Notes: generated by a model from the letters alone, not told the origin. Positions 1 to 8,385 are shown, numbered from the stretch's first letter. The stretch is 53,112 nt of DNA from Schleiferilactobacillus shenzhenensis LY-73 (GCF_000469325.1 NZ_KI271589.1:86294-139405), one strand, 5' to 3'. Numbers and translations are program-made.

Positions 1-54
1 TCTTTGTCTTTTTTGATATACGATTTCTTAACCCACAAACAAATCGAACGGTAA

Positions 55-83
55 TTGAAACAGTATTTCTTCCATGATATACT
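55..83 (+). promoter_or_regulatory. Promoter of murQ
   Basis: A -35 box TTGAAA (55-60), a 17-bp spacer and a -10 box TATACT (78-83) with an extended TGA just before it make a near-consensus sigma-A promoter about 70 bp upstream of murQ. The -35 box merges into the inverted repeat GAAA-N5-TTTC (57-69). A similar arrangement, GAAA-N5-TTCC beside TTGAAA, lies in the promoter of the PTS IIC gene at 3081-3110, so a shared sugar-phosphate regulator such as an RpiR/MurR protein is possible. That regulator is inferred and none is encoded in the window. Confidence 0.7.
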
Positions 84-154
84 TATAGCCGACTTGGAAA
101 GGGCTGTCATCCGGCTGATGCCGCTTGGTTCCCGTTAGAAAGGGGTATGCTGTC

Positions 155-1057
155 ATGGACTTGAGCAAGCTGACCACAGAGACCCGCAACCAGAAGACGA
201 TGCACCTGGATACCATGTCTGTGCACGACTTCGCCGTGGCGATGAATAATGAAGATAAGACCGTACCGGAGAGTGTGGCGCGGGCGCTGCCGGCCATTGA
301 GCAGGCAATCACGGCGATCACGCATTCATTCAACCACGGCGGCCGGCTGTTCTACATCGGCGCCGGGACCAGCGGCCGGCTGGGCGTGCTGGACGCGGCA
401 GAATGCGTGCCCACCTTCGGCACCCCGCCGGAGATGGTCCAGGGGCTGATTGCCGGCGGCATGCAGGCGATGACCGTGGCCGTCGAAGGCGCTGAGGATT
501 CTGTTACCTTGGGTCGGCAGGACTTGATGGCCCACAAGCTGACCCCCCGCGATACCGTCGTCGGTATTTCTGCCAGCGGCCGCACGCCTTACGTGGTGGG
601 CGGCTTGGATTATGCCCAGACCATCGGCGCGACCACCATTAGCATCGCCTGCAACGACCACGCCGTAATCAGCAGCCATGCGGGCATCGCCATCGAGTGT
701 CCCGTCGGTCCGGAGATCCTCACCGGCTCCACCCGGCTGAAGTCCGGCACCGCCCAAAAGCTGATCTTGAACATGCTCTCCACCGGCGCCATGGTCGGCA
801 TCGGCAAGGTCTATGGCAACCTCATGGTGGACGTGAAGCCGACCAACGAGAAGCTGGTCGAGCGGGCCAAGCGCATCATCCGCCAGGCCACCGGCGCCGA
901 CGAAGCCGCTGCTGAACAGGCCTTCACCGCTGCCGGCCAGGATGTGAAGCTAGCCATCGTGATGGTCCTGACTAAGCTGCCCAAGGTTGAGGCCGCCGCC
1001 CGGCTGCAGAAGGCCAAGGGCTTCATCGCCCGGGCGGTGGAGGAACCGAAGAACTGA
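155..1057 (+). CDS. murQ: N-acetylmuramic acid 6-phosphate etherase MurQ
   Basis: MurQ cleaves the lactyl ether of MurNAc-6-phosphate to give GlcNAc-6-phosphate and D-lactate in the cytoplasm during cell-wall sugar recycling. The 300-aa length is usual for the family. The SIS-fold sugar-phosphate loop reads [11 protein letters not shown] (about residues 67-77). Glu83 (in DAAEC) and Glu114 (in EGAED) fall at the same numbers as the two catalytic glutamates known from E. coli MurQ. The start at 155 was chosen because AGAAAGGGG lies about 10 bases upstream; an in-frame ATG at 125 has no such site. An intrinsic terminator follows. The amino-sugar kinase and PTS IIC nearby fit a murein-sugar utilisation cluster. 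Confidence 0.95.
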   Translation: MDLSKLTTETRNQKTMHLDTMSVHDFAVAMNNEDKTVPESVARALPAIEQAITAITHSFNHGGRLFYIGAGTSGRLGVLDAAECVPTFGTPPEMVQGLIAGGMQAMTVAVEGAEDSVTLGRQDLMAHKLTPRDTVVGISASGRTPYVVGGLDYAQTIGATTISIACNDHAVISSHAGIAIECPVGPEILTGSTRLKSGTAQKLILNMLSTGAMVGIGKVYGNLMVDVKPTNEKLVERAKRIIRQATGADEAAAEQAFTAAGQDVKLAIVMVLTKLPKVEAAARLQKAKGFIARAVEEPKN

Positions 1058-1091
1058 CCCGACCGCGCTGGACTTGCGGTAGAATATCAAT

Positions 1092-1125
1092 AGGCGCCGA
1101 GGCTGCTCGCCCCAGGCGCCTTTTT
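1092..1125 (+). terminator. Intrinsic terminator after murQ
   Basis: AGGCGCC (1092-1098) pairs with GGCGCCT (1115-1121) and a run of five T follows. It lies between the murQ stop and the ribosome binding site of the next gene, so it may only partly separate them. Confidence 0.7.
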
Positions 1126-1146
1126 GTTGAAGGGAGAAATGTGGCC

Positions 1147-1947
1147 ATGTCAGTACCCTATGTTCTGCCGCTGGAACAAGGCCCCAATTACCGCGACCTG
1201 GGCGGCTACCGCACCGCGGACGGGCGGGTAATCAAGTCCCACCGGTTGATTCGCGCCGCCCGAATGAATGAGTTGACGGAACAAGACCAGAAGTTTCTGA
1301 CCAGCTACGGCGTCACCACTGTGGTGGACCTGCGCTCGCCCCGGGAAGCGCACGAGTGGCCGGACCGGTTGCCGACCGGTGCGGCGTACGAACTGAATCC
1401 CGTCTTTCCCACCGACGAGACCCAGGTCAGTAAATCCATCATCGAACTGCGCCGGATGTACGACAAGGACCCGCTGGCCGGCTTTCTCAACATGGTCACG
1501 ACTTACCGGGACATGGTCACCCGGGGCAGCGCCCAGCGGGCCTTCCGCCGCTTCTTCACCCTGCTTGCTGCGCAAGACGCAACGTCCGGCGCCGTCCTCT
1601 GGCACTGCACCTCAGGGAAAGACCGCACCGGAATGGCCACGGTCTTCCTGTTGACGGTGCTGGGCGTGCCGGCGGAGACGATCCGGGCCGATTATCTGCT
1701 GTCCAACAGCCTCTTACGGGAGAAGCGGCACGAGCGGCTGGAGGCCTTGCGGGCCACGAACAGCTCCGCCGCGCTGATCGCCACCAACCGGTCGCTGGCG
1801 TCAGTGAGAAATGAATACTTGGACGCCGCTCTGGTACAGATCCAGACGGATTACGGCTCTCTGATGGATTATTTGACGAATCAGTTGGGAGTGGACGCGG
1901 CCATGCGGGCACAACTGCAGCGTCAGTATCTCAGCGACGCGCAGTAA
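1147..1947 (+). CDS. Tyrosine-protein phosphatase (Tyr_phosphatase3-type)
   Basis: A 266-aa dual-specificity/tyrosine phosphatase-like protein. The P-loop signature HCTSGKDRTG (His153 to Gly162) contains the nucleophile Cys154 and phosphate-binding Arg160. The N-terminal NYRDLGGY segment and the VVDLRSPRE segment are typical of the bacterial family that includes secreted and cytoplasmic phosphatases of lactobacilli and Listeria (LipA/IphP group). No signal peptide is seen, so it is probably cytoplasmic. ATG 1147 was chosen because AGGGAG at 1131-1136 is 10 bases away; an in-frame GTG at 1141 is too close. The substrate (phosphotyrosine or phosphoinositide) cannot be told from sequence. It follows murQ after a terminator and converges with the kinase gene. 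Confidence 0.85.
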   Translation: MSVPYVLPLEQGPNYRDLGGYRTADGRVIKSHRLIRAARMNELTEQDQKFLTSYGVTTVVDLRSPREAHEWPDRLPTGAAYELNPVFPTDETQVSKSIIELRRMYDKDPLAGFLNMVTTYRDMVTRGSAQRAFRRFFTLLAAQDATSGAVLWHCTSGKDRTGMATVFLLTVLGVPAETIRADYLLSNSLLREKRHERLEALRATNSSAALIATNRSLASVRNEYLDAALVQIQTDYGSLMDYLTNQLGVDAAMRAQLQRQYLSDAQ

Positions 1948-2080
1948 GCGATGCCCATATACCCATCGCGACACCGTTTCCTGGCCCCCACGGGCGCCGG
2001 GATAACGATGCCGTTTTTTCTTTAGAAAAACCAGGTGTGCCTGACGCGACTTGGGCAGCCATGGAAAAGATTGTCCGCGG

Positions 2081-2953
2081 TCACTGCGGAAAGTGGTAAT
2101 ACTGCACCCCGCCCGCATTGCTGCCCTGCAGCCGACGCAACTCGGCGTCTGGGAGTTGGCGCCGCAGCACAGAGAAAAACAAGTCGTTTTTAGCCGCGAC
2201 CGACCCCGCTAGTGCAACGACACTGGCGTTCGGTAGGCCAGCCCGACGCAGCGCTTGGTGGATTTGTGCGGCTAACGCCTCAGCTGCGGCCGTTACACAG
2301 GCCTGGGCGGCAGTGTTGCCCGTCTGCGCGGCGTCAGCCACGGCCCGGGCCAAGCCGGCAAATGCACCCCGGTCCAGCTGATAACTGCGGGCCACAGCGG
2401 CGCGGTAATGCGACGTTTGGGTTGCCGCCACCAGTACTGGCTCAATCGGACTGACCTGACCATCATCCCGCGCCGCCGCCATCATGGTGAACGCCCGCCG
2501 AACGATGTCATACGCGCTGCCCTCGTCGCCGAAGCGCCAGCCCCAGCCGCCGACCCGGACCCGGTCACCCGTGGCTTTCTGGGCCAGTACGATTGACCCG
2601 GTGCCGGCAATCGCAATGACTCCAGGACCGCCATGCAATCCGTTCAATAACGCCAAGTCGGCGTCGCTCACCACGGCAACGGGAACAGCATACTGCCGGT
2701 GCACCGCCGCAATGATCTCCTCTTGCCCGCCAGCCATGGCCACGCCGGCGATGCCGATGAGGATGCCCCCGCACTGGGCCACGGGCAGCTGATTGAAGAC
2801 CTGGGCCAGCACCGTCATAATATTCCGCTGCGTACCGGCGGGGTCCAGGGCAATATTCCCCGGCCCGCTATTTTCTTGGACCAACCGTTTTCTTTCTTCA
2901 TACGCTTCTGCCACCATGTGCGTGCCGCCGCTGTCGATACCAATCAGATACAT
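2081..2953 (-). CDS. BadF/BadG-type amino-sugar kinase (GlcNAc/MurNAc kinase)
   Basis: A 290-aa member of the BadF/BadG/BcrA/BcrD ATPase family, within the ASKHA fold. The N-terminal phosphate-1 motif is IGIDSGGTHMVAEAY and the phosphate-2 region contains AIAGTGSIV; the C-terminal AGSVAAKN resembles the adenosine motif. Family members phosphorylate GlcNAc, MurNAc or glucosamine at C6. The neighbourhood (murQ, PTS IIC) makes a MurNAc/GlcNAc kinase most likely, since its product would be the MurQ substrate or product. The ATG at 2953 is preceded by AAGGAGT. It is divergent from the PTS IIC gene across a 200-bp regulatory region. Exact sugar specificity is inferred. Confidence 0.8.
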   Translation of the reverse strand: MYLIGIDSGGTHMVAEAYEERKRLVQENSGPGNIALDPAGTQRNIMTVLAQVFNQLPVAQCGGILIGIAGVAMAGGQEEIIAAVHRQYAVPVAVVSDADLALLNGLHGGPGVIAIAGTGSIVLAQKATGDRVRVGGWGWRFGDEGSAYDIVRRAFTMMAAARDDGQVSPIEPVLVAATQTSHYRAAVARSYQLDRGAFAGLARAVADAAQTGNTAAQACVTAAAEALAAQIHQALRRAGLPNASVVALAGSVAAKNDLFFSVLRRQLPDAELRRLQGSNAGGVQYYHFPQ

Positions 2954-3009
2954 GCTGTCGGACTCCTTTTTTGTTCTTTTTTCATTCTCAGGAAATGGTT
3001 TTCTGAAAT

Positions 3010-3023
3010 ATTGGTCTATACCT
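3010..3023. promoter_or_regulatory. Possible GntR/HutC-type operator
   Basis: ATTGGTCTATACCT contains GTCTATAC, an exact fit to the GT-N-TA-N-AC core known for HutC-subfamily GntR regulators such as NagR/YvoA of GlcNAc metabolism. It sits between the divergent kinase and PTS IIC genes. Binding is inferred; no GntR gene is in the window. Confidence 0.4.
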
Positions 3024-3080
3024 TAAACAACCGTCCAAAGAAATATTGTACCCCCGTGTCAACATTATTGACACGCATAC

Positions 3081-3110
3081 TTGAAACACCATTCCACATG
3101 TGAGTATACT
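3081..3110 (+). promoter_or_regulatory. Promoter of PTS IIC gene
   Basis: TTGAAA (3081-3086), an 18-bp spacer and TATACT (3105-3110) lie about 45 bp upstream of the IIC start. The -35 region and following GAAACACCATTCC resemble the murQ promoter (GAAACAGTATTTC at 57-69). Confidence 0.55.
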
Positions 3111-3153
3111 GAATTGGTAATCAGTTGTATACCGCTTGAGGAGGAATCATTCT

Positions 3154-4479
3154 ATGAACAAATTGATGAAGTGGATCGAGACCAAACTCGTTCCGCCCAT
3201 GGCCAAGATTGGCGCCCAGCGTCATCTGCTGGCTATCCGTAACGGTGTTGTTTCTACGCTCTCATTGATCCTGATCGGCAGTTTCTTTCTGATTTTCGTC
3301 AACCTGCCGTACAAGCCTTGGGCGGATGCCTTAGCCCCCTATTCCGCGACTATCGCGCTGCCCTTCCGGATGACCATGGGCTTGATGGCCATCTACGCCA
3401 CCTTCGTGATGGGCTCGGATCTGGCCAAATCCTACCATTTGGATAGTACCACGGGCGGCATCCTGTCGCTGGGCACTTTCTTCATGCTGCAGATGCCGGT
3501 CAACGTGCTCACCCCGAAGAAGGCACCGCTGGGCTTCGTTCTGCCCATGACGAACCTGGGGGCCGCCGGCATGTTCACCGGGATCGTGTCCATGATCTTC
3601 GCCGTGGAAGTCTACCGGTTCTTCAGCGTGCACAAGATCACCATCAAGATGCCCGACCAAGTCCCGCCGGCCGTGGCCCGGTCCTTCGAAGCCTTGATTC
3701 CAGGTGCCGTCATCATCATTGTCGCCTGGCTGGTCCGGGACATCGCCGGCTTCGACGTGAACAGTGCGCTGCTCACTCTGTTCAAGCCGATTACCGGGAT
3801 CCTGGGGAATAACCTGTTCGGCGTACTGCTGCCGATGTTCCTCATCCACTTCCTGTGGTCCTTCGGGATCCACGGGATGAGTATCGTCGGTTCCATCGTC
3901 CGGCCAATGTGGCTGATCATGCTGAATGCCAACACGGATGCCCTGACGAAGGGCGTCTCCGAGGCGAAGCTGCCTTACATCGCCCCGGAACAGTTCTACC
4001 AGTGGACCGTCACCATCGGCGGGGCCGGCGCGACAGTCGTCGTGGCCCTCATGTTCGTCACCATCTGCAAGTCCAAGTTTCTGCGGGAGGTCGGCGGTTT
4101 CTCACTGATCCCCGGCATCTTCAACATCAACGAGCCGATGATCTTCGGTGCCCCGATCATTTTGAACCCGTACCTGCTGCTGCCGTTTAACATCGTGCCG
4201 CTAGTGCTGTCGACCATTTCTTACTTCGCCGTGAAGTTCAACCTCGTCAACCACTTCACTACCTACCAGGCCTGGACGCTGCCCGCCCCCATCGGCGGCT
4301 ATCTCAGTGCCGGGAACGACTGGCGGGTGATCGTCTTGATTGTCATCAACCTGATCGTCGCCGCCATCATCTACTACCCGTTCGTCAAGGCCTACGATAA
4401 GAAAATGGTCGCCGACGAACAGGCGAAAGCCAACGGTACTGATGACGCGGCGGATGCTGCAACTGCGGCCAAAGCGTAA
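3154..4479 (+). CDS. PTS lactose/cellobiose-family IIC permease
   Basis: A 441-aa integral membrane IIC component of the Lac/Cel PTS family, which moves beta-glycosides such as cellobiose or chitobiose through the membrane while they are phosphorylated by IIB. About ten hydrophobic segments are visible. The family-typical glutamate-containing stretch GIFNINEPMIFGAP lies near residues 319-332, and FLWSFGIHG lies near 234-242. ATG 3154 was chosen because GAGGAGGA (3138-3145) is well spaced; a TTG at 3136 overlaps that site. No IIA or IIB gene is adjacent, so the permease must borrow soluble subunits from elsewhere. The divergent kinase and nearby murQ suggest an amino-sugar or murein-derived substrate. 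Confidence 0.9.
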   Translation: MNKLMKWIETKLVPPMAKIGAQRHLLAIRNGVVSTLSLILIGSFFLIFVNLPYKPWADALAPYSATIALPFRMTMGLMAIYATFVMGSDLAKSYHLDSTTGGILSLGTFFMLQMPVNVLTPKKAPLGFVLPMTNLGAAGMFTGIVSMIFAVEVYRFFSVHKITIKMPDQVPPAVARSFEALIPGAVIIIVAWLVRDIAGFDVNSALLTLFKPITGILGNNLFGVLLPMFLIHFLWSFGIHGMSIVGSIVRPMWLIMLNANTDALTKGVSEAKLPYIAPEQFYQWTVTIGGAGATVVVALMFVTICKSKFLREVGGFSLIPGIFNINEPMIFGAPIILNPYLLLPFNIVPLVLSTISYFAVKFNLVNHFTTYQAWTLPAPIGGYLSAGNDWRVIVLIVINLIVAAIIYYPFVKAYDKKMVADEQAKANGTDDAADAATAAKA

Positions 4480-4505
4480 TTCATTTTTAGAAAGCAGGGA
4501 ACTCC

Positions 4506-4793
4506 ATGTTCTATTGGCTCGTCGTTTTTGTTGGCTTCCTCGCTTTGCTAGCCGGTACGCAATGGCTGCTGGCCTGGCTGAAGCAGCGGGGCATCCATAT
4601 TAACCGCTGGCTCTTCGGATTGCTGGCCTTCCTCGTACTGATCGTCCCCCACGTGCTGATGAAGCAAGTGCCGCCGGTACTGGACGGTATACTGTATGGA
4701 CTCTGCGCGGTCTTTGCTGTCGCGTTCATGACGGAGTCGCATGCGTTGGCGCTGCGGGAAGAAAAGGAACACGGAATCACGCCCAAACACTAA
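4506..4793 (+). CDS. Small membrane protein of unknown function
   Basis: A 95-aa protein with about three predicted membrane segments (roughly residues 2-23, 33-52 and 62-79) and a charged C-terminal tail. It starts 26 bp after the IIC stop with no promoter between and is followed by a strong terminator, so it is co-transcribed with the PTS permease. No family is recognised. An accessory role for the permease is possible but unsupported beyond position. Confidence 0.7.
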   Translation: MFYWLVVFVGFLALLAGTQWLLAWLKQRGIHINRWLFGLLAFLVLIVPHVLMKQVPPVLDGILYGLCAVFAVAFMTESHALALREEKEHGITPKH

Positions 4794-4806
4794 AATATCA
4801 AAAACT

Positions 4807-4855
4807 AGCTAGCATGCATGAGCATCGTCAAAATGTCGTGCGTGCTAGCTTTTTT
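4807..4855 (+). terminator. Intrinsic terminator of PTS IIC operon
   Basis: AGCTAGCATGC (4807-4817) pairs with GCGTGCTAGCT (4840-4850), with one G-T pair, followed by a six-T run. It ends the IIC/small membrane protein transcript. Confidence 0.85.
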
Positions 4856-4970
4856 AGCGTTGTTCAATCCAATTCTTTCCTGGGGTCTGCAATATCAAAT
4901 ACCGTATTTCATCGCCACTCCGTTGAGGAGAGGCATTCTGCTAGAGATGTGCACTATGCATTTCCAAACA

Positions 4971-5561
4971 TCATCGAGCAAGCACCTCCATTAACGTAAT
5001 CAACTCAGTTGTGGGATACAAGTCACGGGCGTAGGCAGCTAGACGCAGGTCGTCCTCAACTGATAATTGACCGCACAGATAAGTTTCCACCGCTTCATAC
5101 TTTACATTGGGTCCGATTGTTGAATCGGCCCAAACGTCCAACAATGTACGCTCTTTGTCATAGACCTTAATTGGGTCGCCGCTTGGCGATTGAATTGTCG
5201 TAATTCCCACCGCATACCGATTATGGACCAAGTGACGAGCTGTCACGTCCCACTTAGCGAGATTATGGTTGTTATAACCTTGGGGAAACGTCATATAGAA
5301 GTGGAGCGGCATTTCGGTGGTCAGTCCGTGAAGAATCAACGCCGTCTCTTGTGAAAAGATACCAGGAGTAAATTTTTGACTCAACAGACTATATTGATCC
5401 GTCTCTGCACCGGCCAACACGTATACACCCGGTTCCTCGCGAACAATCATACCTTCATCAAGAGCCGTCTGAAGCATTGAAGACGATAGTCCATAGTTTC
5501 GTGCCGTACGAGAGAGAAATGTTTGGTGATGGGCTAGGAAATCATCGATTTTGCGTGTCAT
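4971..5561 (-). CDS. AbiEi-like antitoxin/regulator (orphan)
   Basis: A 196-aa protein resembling the AbiEi family: an N-terminal winged-helix part (residues about 1-50, with FLSRTARNYGLSSSMLQTAL and then GVYVLAG) followed by the antitoxin core (FSQETALILHGLT, YDKERTLLDVW). AbiEi proteins repress their own promoter and neutralise the nucleotidyltransferase toxin AbiEii in type IV toxin-antitoxin and abortive-infection systems. Here no AbiEii gene lies downstream, where a terminator hairpin follows instead. The start at 5561 was chosen because GGAGG is 8 bases upstream; a TTG at 5579 would cover that site. The stretch is more AT-rich than its flanks, suggesting transfer. Confidence 0.75.
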   Translation of the reverse strand: MTRKIDDFLAHHQTFLSRTARNYGLSSSMLQTALDEGMIVREEPGVYVLAGAETDQYSLLSQKFTPGIFSQETALILHGLTTEMPLHFYMTFPQGYNNHNLAKWDVTARHLVHNRYAVGITTIQSPSGDPIKVYDKERTLLDVWADSTIGPNVKYEAVETYLCGQLSVEDDLRLAAYARDLYPTTELITLMEVLAR

Positions 5562-5685
5562 AGGGGACGCCTCCTTCAAAAATGTTCAGATATACTATTG
5601 ATTACAACAATCTTCCCATTTTTGAACTTTCTCGGCAAGGGAACAACTCATTAAGATTACAATCGTCCCCTTTGCATGTTTGTAT

Positions 5686-6588
5686 TCAGTACCCATCAGG
5701 AGATGACATATGCTGATTTTCGCTTTCTGCCTCCCGAAAACACGCCACCATCGCCCGTTGCGCCGGACTCACGGCGGCGTCCCGCAAAGTGATCGCGTAG
5801 TTCACAGTCTTCATCGCCACCCCCGGGAGTTCATAGACCGCCAGCGTTCCCGCCTGCACATAGGGCTGGGCAAATGGGGCTGGCAAAATTGTCAGCCCCA
5901 AGCCGGCCACTGCAGCGTTGATCAGCACCGCGGTGCTGCTGCTTTGCAGTATCGGCACGACGTCAGCGCCCAGACGGTGCACCGCGTCAGCGAAACGGTC
6001 GCGCAGCGTGCTGCCTTTCTCCCTCAGCAAGAACGGCACGACGGCCAACTGGTCGACCGTCAGCGTGCCCTGAACCAGGCCCGGTCGGCCGACAATAAGA
6101 AGGGGATATTGAGAAATCGGCTCTGCATGGAACGAGCGGCTGCTGGCGAAGCCTTCGATGAAAGCCACGTCGATGTCACCGCGGACCAGGCGGTCCTTGA
6201 TCTGCTCGACGTTCTCCGCATAGAGCGTTAGCGGTGTTTGGGGATACTGGGCCTTGAACCGGCTGATGGCGGCGGGCAGGGAGATCTGGCCCAGTGTCAG
6301 ACTGGTGCCCACCCGCAATGGCAACGCCCGCGCCGCTTCCCGGCCAAAATTGGCTAACGCTTGATATTCAGCCAGCAGCCGCTTCGCGCGGATGCGGAAC
6401 GCCTGCCCGGCGGGATTCAAATGCAGACGATTATCGATCCGGTCAAACAAGGAGGTGCCGATGGCAGTTTCCAGTTCCCGCAAGGCCTTGGAAACTGCCG
6501 GCTGGGAAATAAAAAGCTGGTCGGCAGCTTGGGTCACTGACCTGGTGGCGGCGACCTGGACAAAGATTTCGAGCTGGCGGATATTCAT
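5686..6588 (-). CDS. LysR-family transcriptional regulator
   Basis: A 300-aa LysR-type regulator. Residues 1-60 form the winged helix-turn-helix (RQLEIFVQVAATRSVTQAA, then LFISQPAVSKALRELE) and residues about 90-290 form the periplasmic-binding-like effector domain. Its closest resemblance by eye is to the CysL/YwfK group. It is divergent from two chrA-type genes across 105 bp that contain a hyphenated palindrome at 6603-6620, so it probably controls both itself and the transporter in response to an anion such as chromate or sulfate; that effector is inferred. GGAGGCG precedes the ATG at 6588. Confidence 0.9.
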   Translation of the reverse strand: MNIRQLEIFVQVAATRSVTQAADQLFISQPAVSKALRELETAIGTSLFDRIDNRLHLNPAGQAFRIRAKRLLAEYQALANFGREAARALPLRVGTSLTLGQISLPAAISRFKAQYPQTPLTLYAENVEQIKDRLVRGDIDVAFIEGFASSRSFHAEPISQYPLLIVGRPGLVQGTLTVDQLAVVPFLLREKGSTLRDRFADAVHRLGADVVPILQSSSTAVLINAAVAGLGLTILPAPFAQPYVQAGTLAVYELPGVAMKTVNYAITLRDAAVSPAQRAMVACFREAESENQHMSSPDGY

Positions 6589-6602
6589 TCGTTGTACGCC
6601 TC

Positions 6603-6620
6603 CATAACGCGTTTGTTATG
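6603..6620. promoter_or_regulatory. Palindromic LysR-type operator
   Basis: CATAAC-N6-GTTATG is a perfect 6-bp inverted repeat centred between the divergent LysR and chrA genes, 15 bp upstream of the lysR start. ATAAC-N-GTTAT arms are common in LysR recognition boxes. A -10-like TAGAAT at 6665-6670 lies downstream, toward chrA. Confidence 0.6.
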
Positions 6621-6693
6621 GCTATTGTACCAGACATGTATTTTTAGTTAACCTCTTGTTCCGGTAGAATAGAGACCGAGGAGGATTTATCCC

Positions 6694-7242
6694 ATGCATA
6701 AGAACTGGATTTTATTCAAGGTTTACCTGACTGCCGGCACCTTCACGTTTTCTGGCGGTATGGCTATGCTGCCGATGATTGAGCGCCAGCTGGTCAACCA
6801 ATATCATCTCATTGACCGCGACACCCTGTATGAATACACGACTCTTTCCCAGACCTTCCCCGGCGTCATCGCCCTGACGAACGCCTGCTTTTTGGGGAAG
6901 AAAATCAACGGTACCAAAGGCATGATTGCGGCCGGCATTGGCGCCATCCTGCCGGCTTTCGTCTTGATGCTCGCCGCCACCATCGCCTATCAGCTGATTC
7001 CCCAAAAAGGCGTCATCATTAGTATCATGGCGGCGATCCGGGCGGCGTCGGCGGCTTTTCTGTTCAGTGCCGCCTACAGCCTGGCCAGGTATAACTTGCG
7101 GGACGCCGCGTCAATCCTGCTGGCGTTGGCCTGTTTTCTGCTCACTGTCTTCAACCTGGCCAGCGCGCCGACTCTGATCGTCGCCGCAGCGGTCGTGGGA
7201 ATTCTGCTGAGCGTCACGAAACGGAGGGCGGCGAAGGCATGA
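6694..7242 (+). CDS. Chromate transporter subunit, half-size ChrA (first)
   Basis: A 182-aa single CHR-domain protein of the chromate ion transporter family. Paired short ChrA proteins of about 180 aa work together in many Firmicutes and replace the two-domain form. The N-terminal signature FTFSGGMAMLPMIERQLV, the QTFPGVIA segment and five or six hydrophobic helices are visible. It overlaps the next gene by 4 bases (ATGA), which indicates translational coupling. GAGGAGGA is the ribosome binding site. The family exports chromate; whether chromate is the true substrate in this bacterium is unknown. Confidence 0.9.
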   Translation: MHKNWILFKVYLTAGTFTFSGGMAMLPMIERQLVNQYHLIDRDTLYEYTTLSQTFPGVIALTNACFLGKKINGTKGMIAAGIGAILPAFVLMLAATIAYQLIPQKGVIISIMAAIRAASAAFLFSAAYSLARYNLRDAASILLALACFLLTVFNLASAPTLIVAAAVVGILLSVTKRRAAKA

Positions 7243-7790
7243 TCACCATTTTTCTCACCTTTCTCAAAATCGGCTTCCTGGGCTTCGGCGGCGGTTACGC
7301 CATGCTCTCCTTGATCTTCCAGGAATCCGAGACGCTGGGGATGACGGTCCAGCAATTCGCAGACTTGAACGCCTTGGACGGCCTCATCCCCGGCCCAATT
7401 GCCATCAACTCGGCCACCTACCTGGGCCAACTGTATGGCGGCTTCTGGACCGCCCTGGCCGCTACCGCCGCGGTGTGCGTGCCCTCGCTGGTCTTCGTGC
7501 CGCTCTACATGCACTTCGAGCAGCGCATCAACGATAACTGGTTCCTAACCGCGATCCTCGACGGTATCAAGCCCGCCTCAGCCGGCCTGATTCTGGCCGT
7601 GGCCCTCTCGCTGATGCTCCTGACCGTGTTCGGCATCAATGGTCTGGGCGCCTGGCGCAGCGCACATCTCGATTGGAGCAGCCTGCTGGTTCTGGGCGTC
7701 GTGTTCTTCCTCGATGCCAAGTACCATGTGAACCCGGTGTGGCTGATCCTGCTGGCCGGCGTCATCGGCGCCGTGGTCTATTATTTGTAG
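7239..7790 (+). CDS. Chromate transporter subunit, half-size ChrA (second)
   Basis: The partner of the preceding gene, 183 aa, with the second CHR domain. The N-terminal motif GFLGFGGGYAML and DGLIPGPIAINSATY, both typical of ChrA C-terminal halves, are present, along with about six hydrophobic helices. The two subunits are expected to assemble with opposite topology in the membrane. Its start ATG overlaps the stop of the first gene. A long hairpin ends the transcript. Confidence 0.9.
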   Translation: MITIFLTFLKIGFLGFGGGYAMLSLIFQESETLGMTVQQFADLNALDGLIPGPIAINSATYLGQLYGGFWTALAATAAVCVPSLVFVPLYMHFEQRINDNWFLTAILDGIKPASAGLILAVALSLMLLTVFGINGLGAWRSAHLDWSSLLVLGVVFFLDAKYHVNPVWLILLAGVIGAVVYYL

Positions 7791-7806
7791 ATGATAAGAA
7801 AGGCAA

Positions 7807-7853
7807 AGAACGTGCCGCCGAACTCCTTACATAGGAAATCGGCGGCACGTTCT
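7807..7853. terminator. Bidirectional terminator hairpin between chrA pair and the 100-aa gene
   Basis: AGAACGTGCCGCCGA (7807-7821) pairs perfectly with TCGGCGGCACGTTCT (7839-7853), a 15-bp stem. The minus-strand side is followed by a T-rich tract and the plus side by a weaker one. It separates two convergent transcripts. Confidence 0.8.
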
Positions 7854-7903
7854 CGTCATTCATTATCTGTATTGGCAGATGAATTCTGCCATGATAGCCA
7901 ACA

Positions 7904-8206
7904 TTATTGCGTAACGGTATCCGCGATGAAGCCTTTATCCCGCAACTCGCGGCCGGTATCTTCCCAAATATCATCCCGGGCGGTGATGGGGTAATAGTGA
8001 TGCGTGCCCTTCGCGTCCACGACTTGAACGATTGGCGCATCGCCGAACTCGTCAGTCAAGGCGGCCGCCAAGTGCTTGTCCCCTTTGGTGGCCGCTTTGA
8101 CGTCGGTAATCACCGATACTTTAAAGGCACCGCCGATATCATCGTTAAACCACGCGCCGCTGTCATTCCAATACCTGATGTCATTCTTGTTCTCTTGTTC
8201 GTTCAT
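7904..8206 (-). CDS. Hypothetical protein, 100 aa
   Basis: A small acidic soluble protein without recognisable domain, signal peptide or membrane segment. ATG 8206 is preceded by AGAAGGA at suitable spacing; an open frame extends upstream but shows no ribosome binding site and reads as non-coding. The body (for example DIRYWNDSGAWFNDD and THHYYPITARDDIW) is rich in Asp, Trp and Tyr. It is monocistronic, ending at the shared hairpin with chrA. Function unknown. Confidence 0.7.
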   Translation of the reverse strand: MNEQENKNDIRYWNDSGAWFNDDIGGAFKVSVITDVKAATKGDKHLAAALTDEFGDAPIVQVVDAKGTHHYYPITARDDIWEDTGRELRDKGFIADTVTQ

Positions 8207-8349
8207 GCTGCATCCTTCTTTTTGTACCTTGCTTGGTTCTTGATACGCCTTCATTGTAGACCATCTTCGGGGGAACGTTAATTCACTGGGGCTTGGCGGG
8301 CAGTTCCTTAGTGGGAGCTTCTTAGTGGCCAGTGTCACCCCCGAATTGC

Positions 8350-8379
8350 TTGCGTAAAACCTTCAGTATTGAGTATAAT
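8350..8379 (+). promoter_or_regulatory. Promoter of the antisense antitoxin RNA
   Basis: TTGCGT (8350-8355), an 18-bp spacer and a perfect TATAAT (8374-8379) drive transcription toward the hairpin at 8466-8510 where no coding frame exists, as expected for a small RNA gene. Confidence 0.65.
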
Positions 8380-8385
8380 AAAGAC

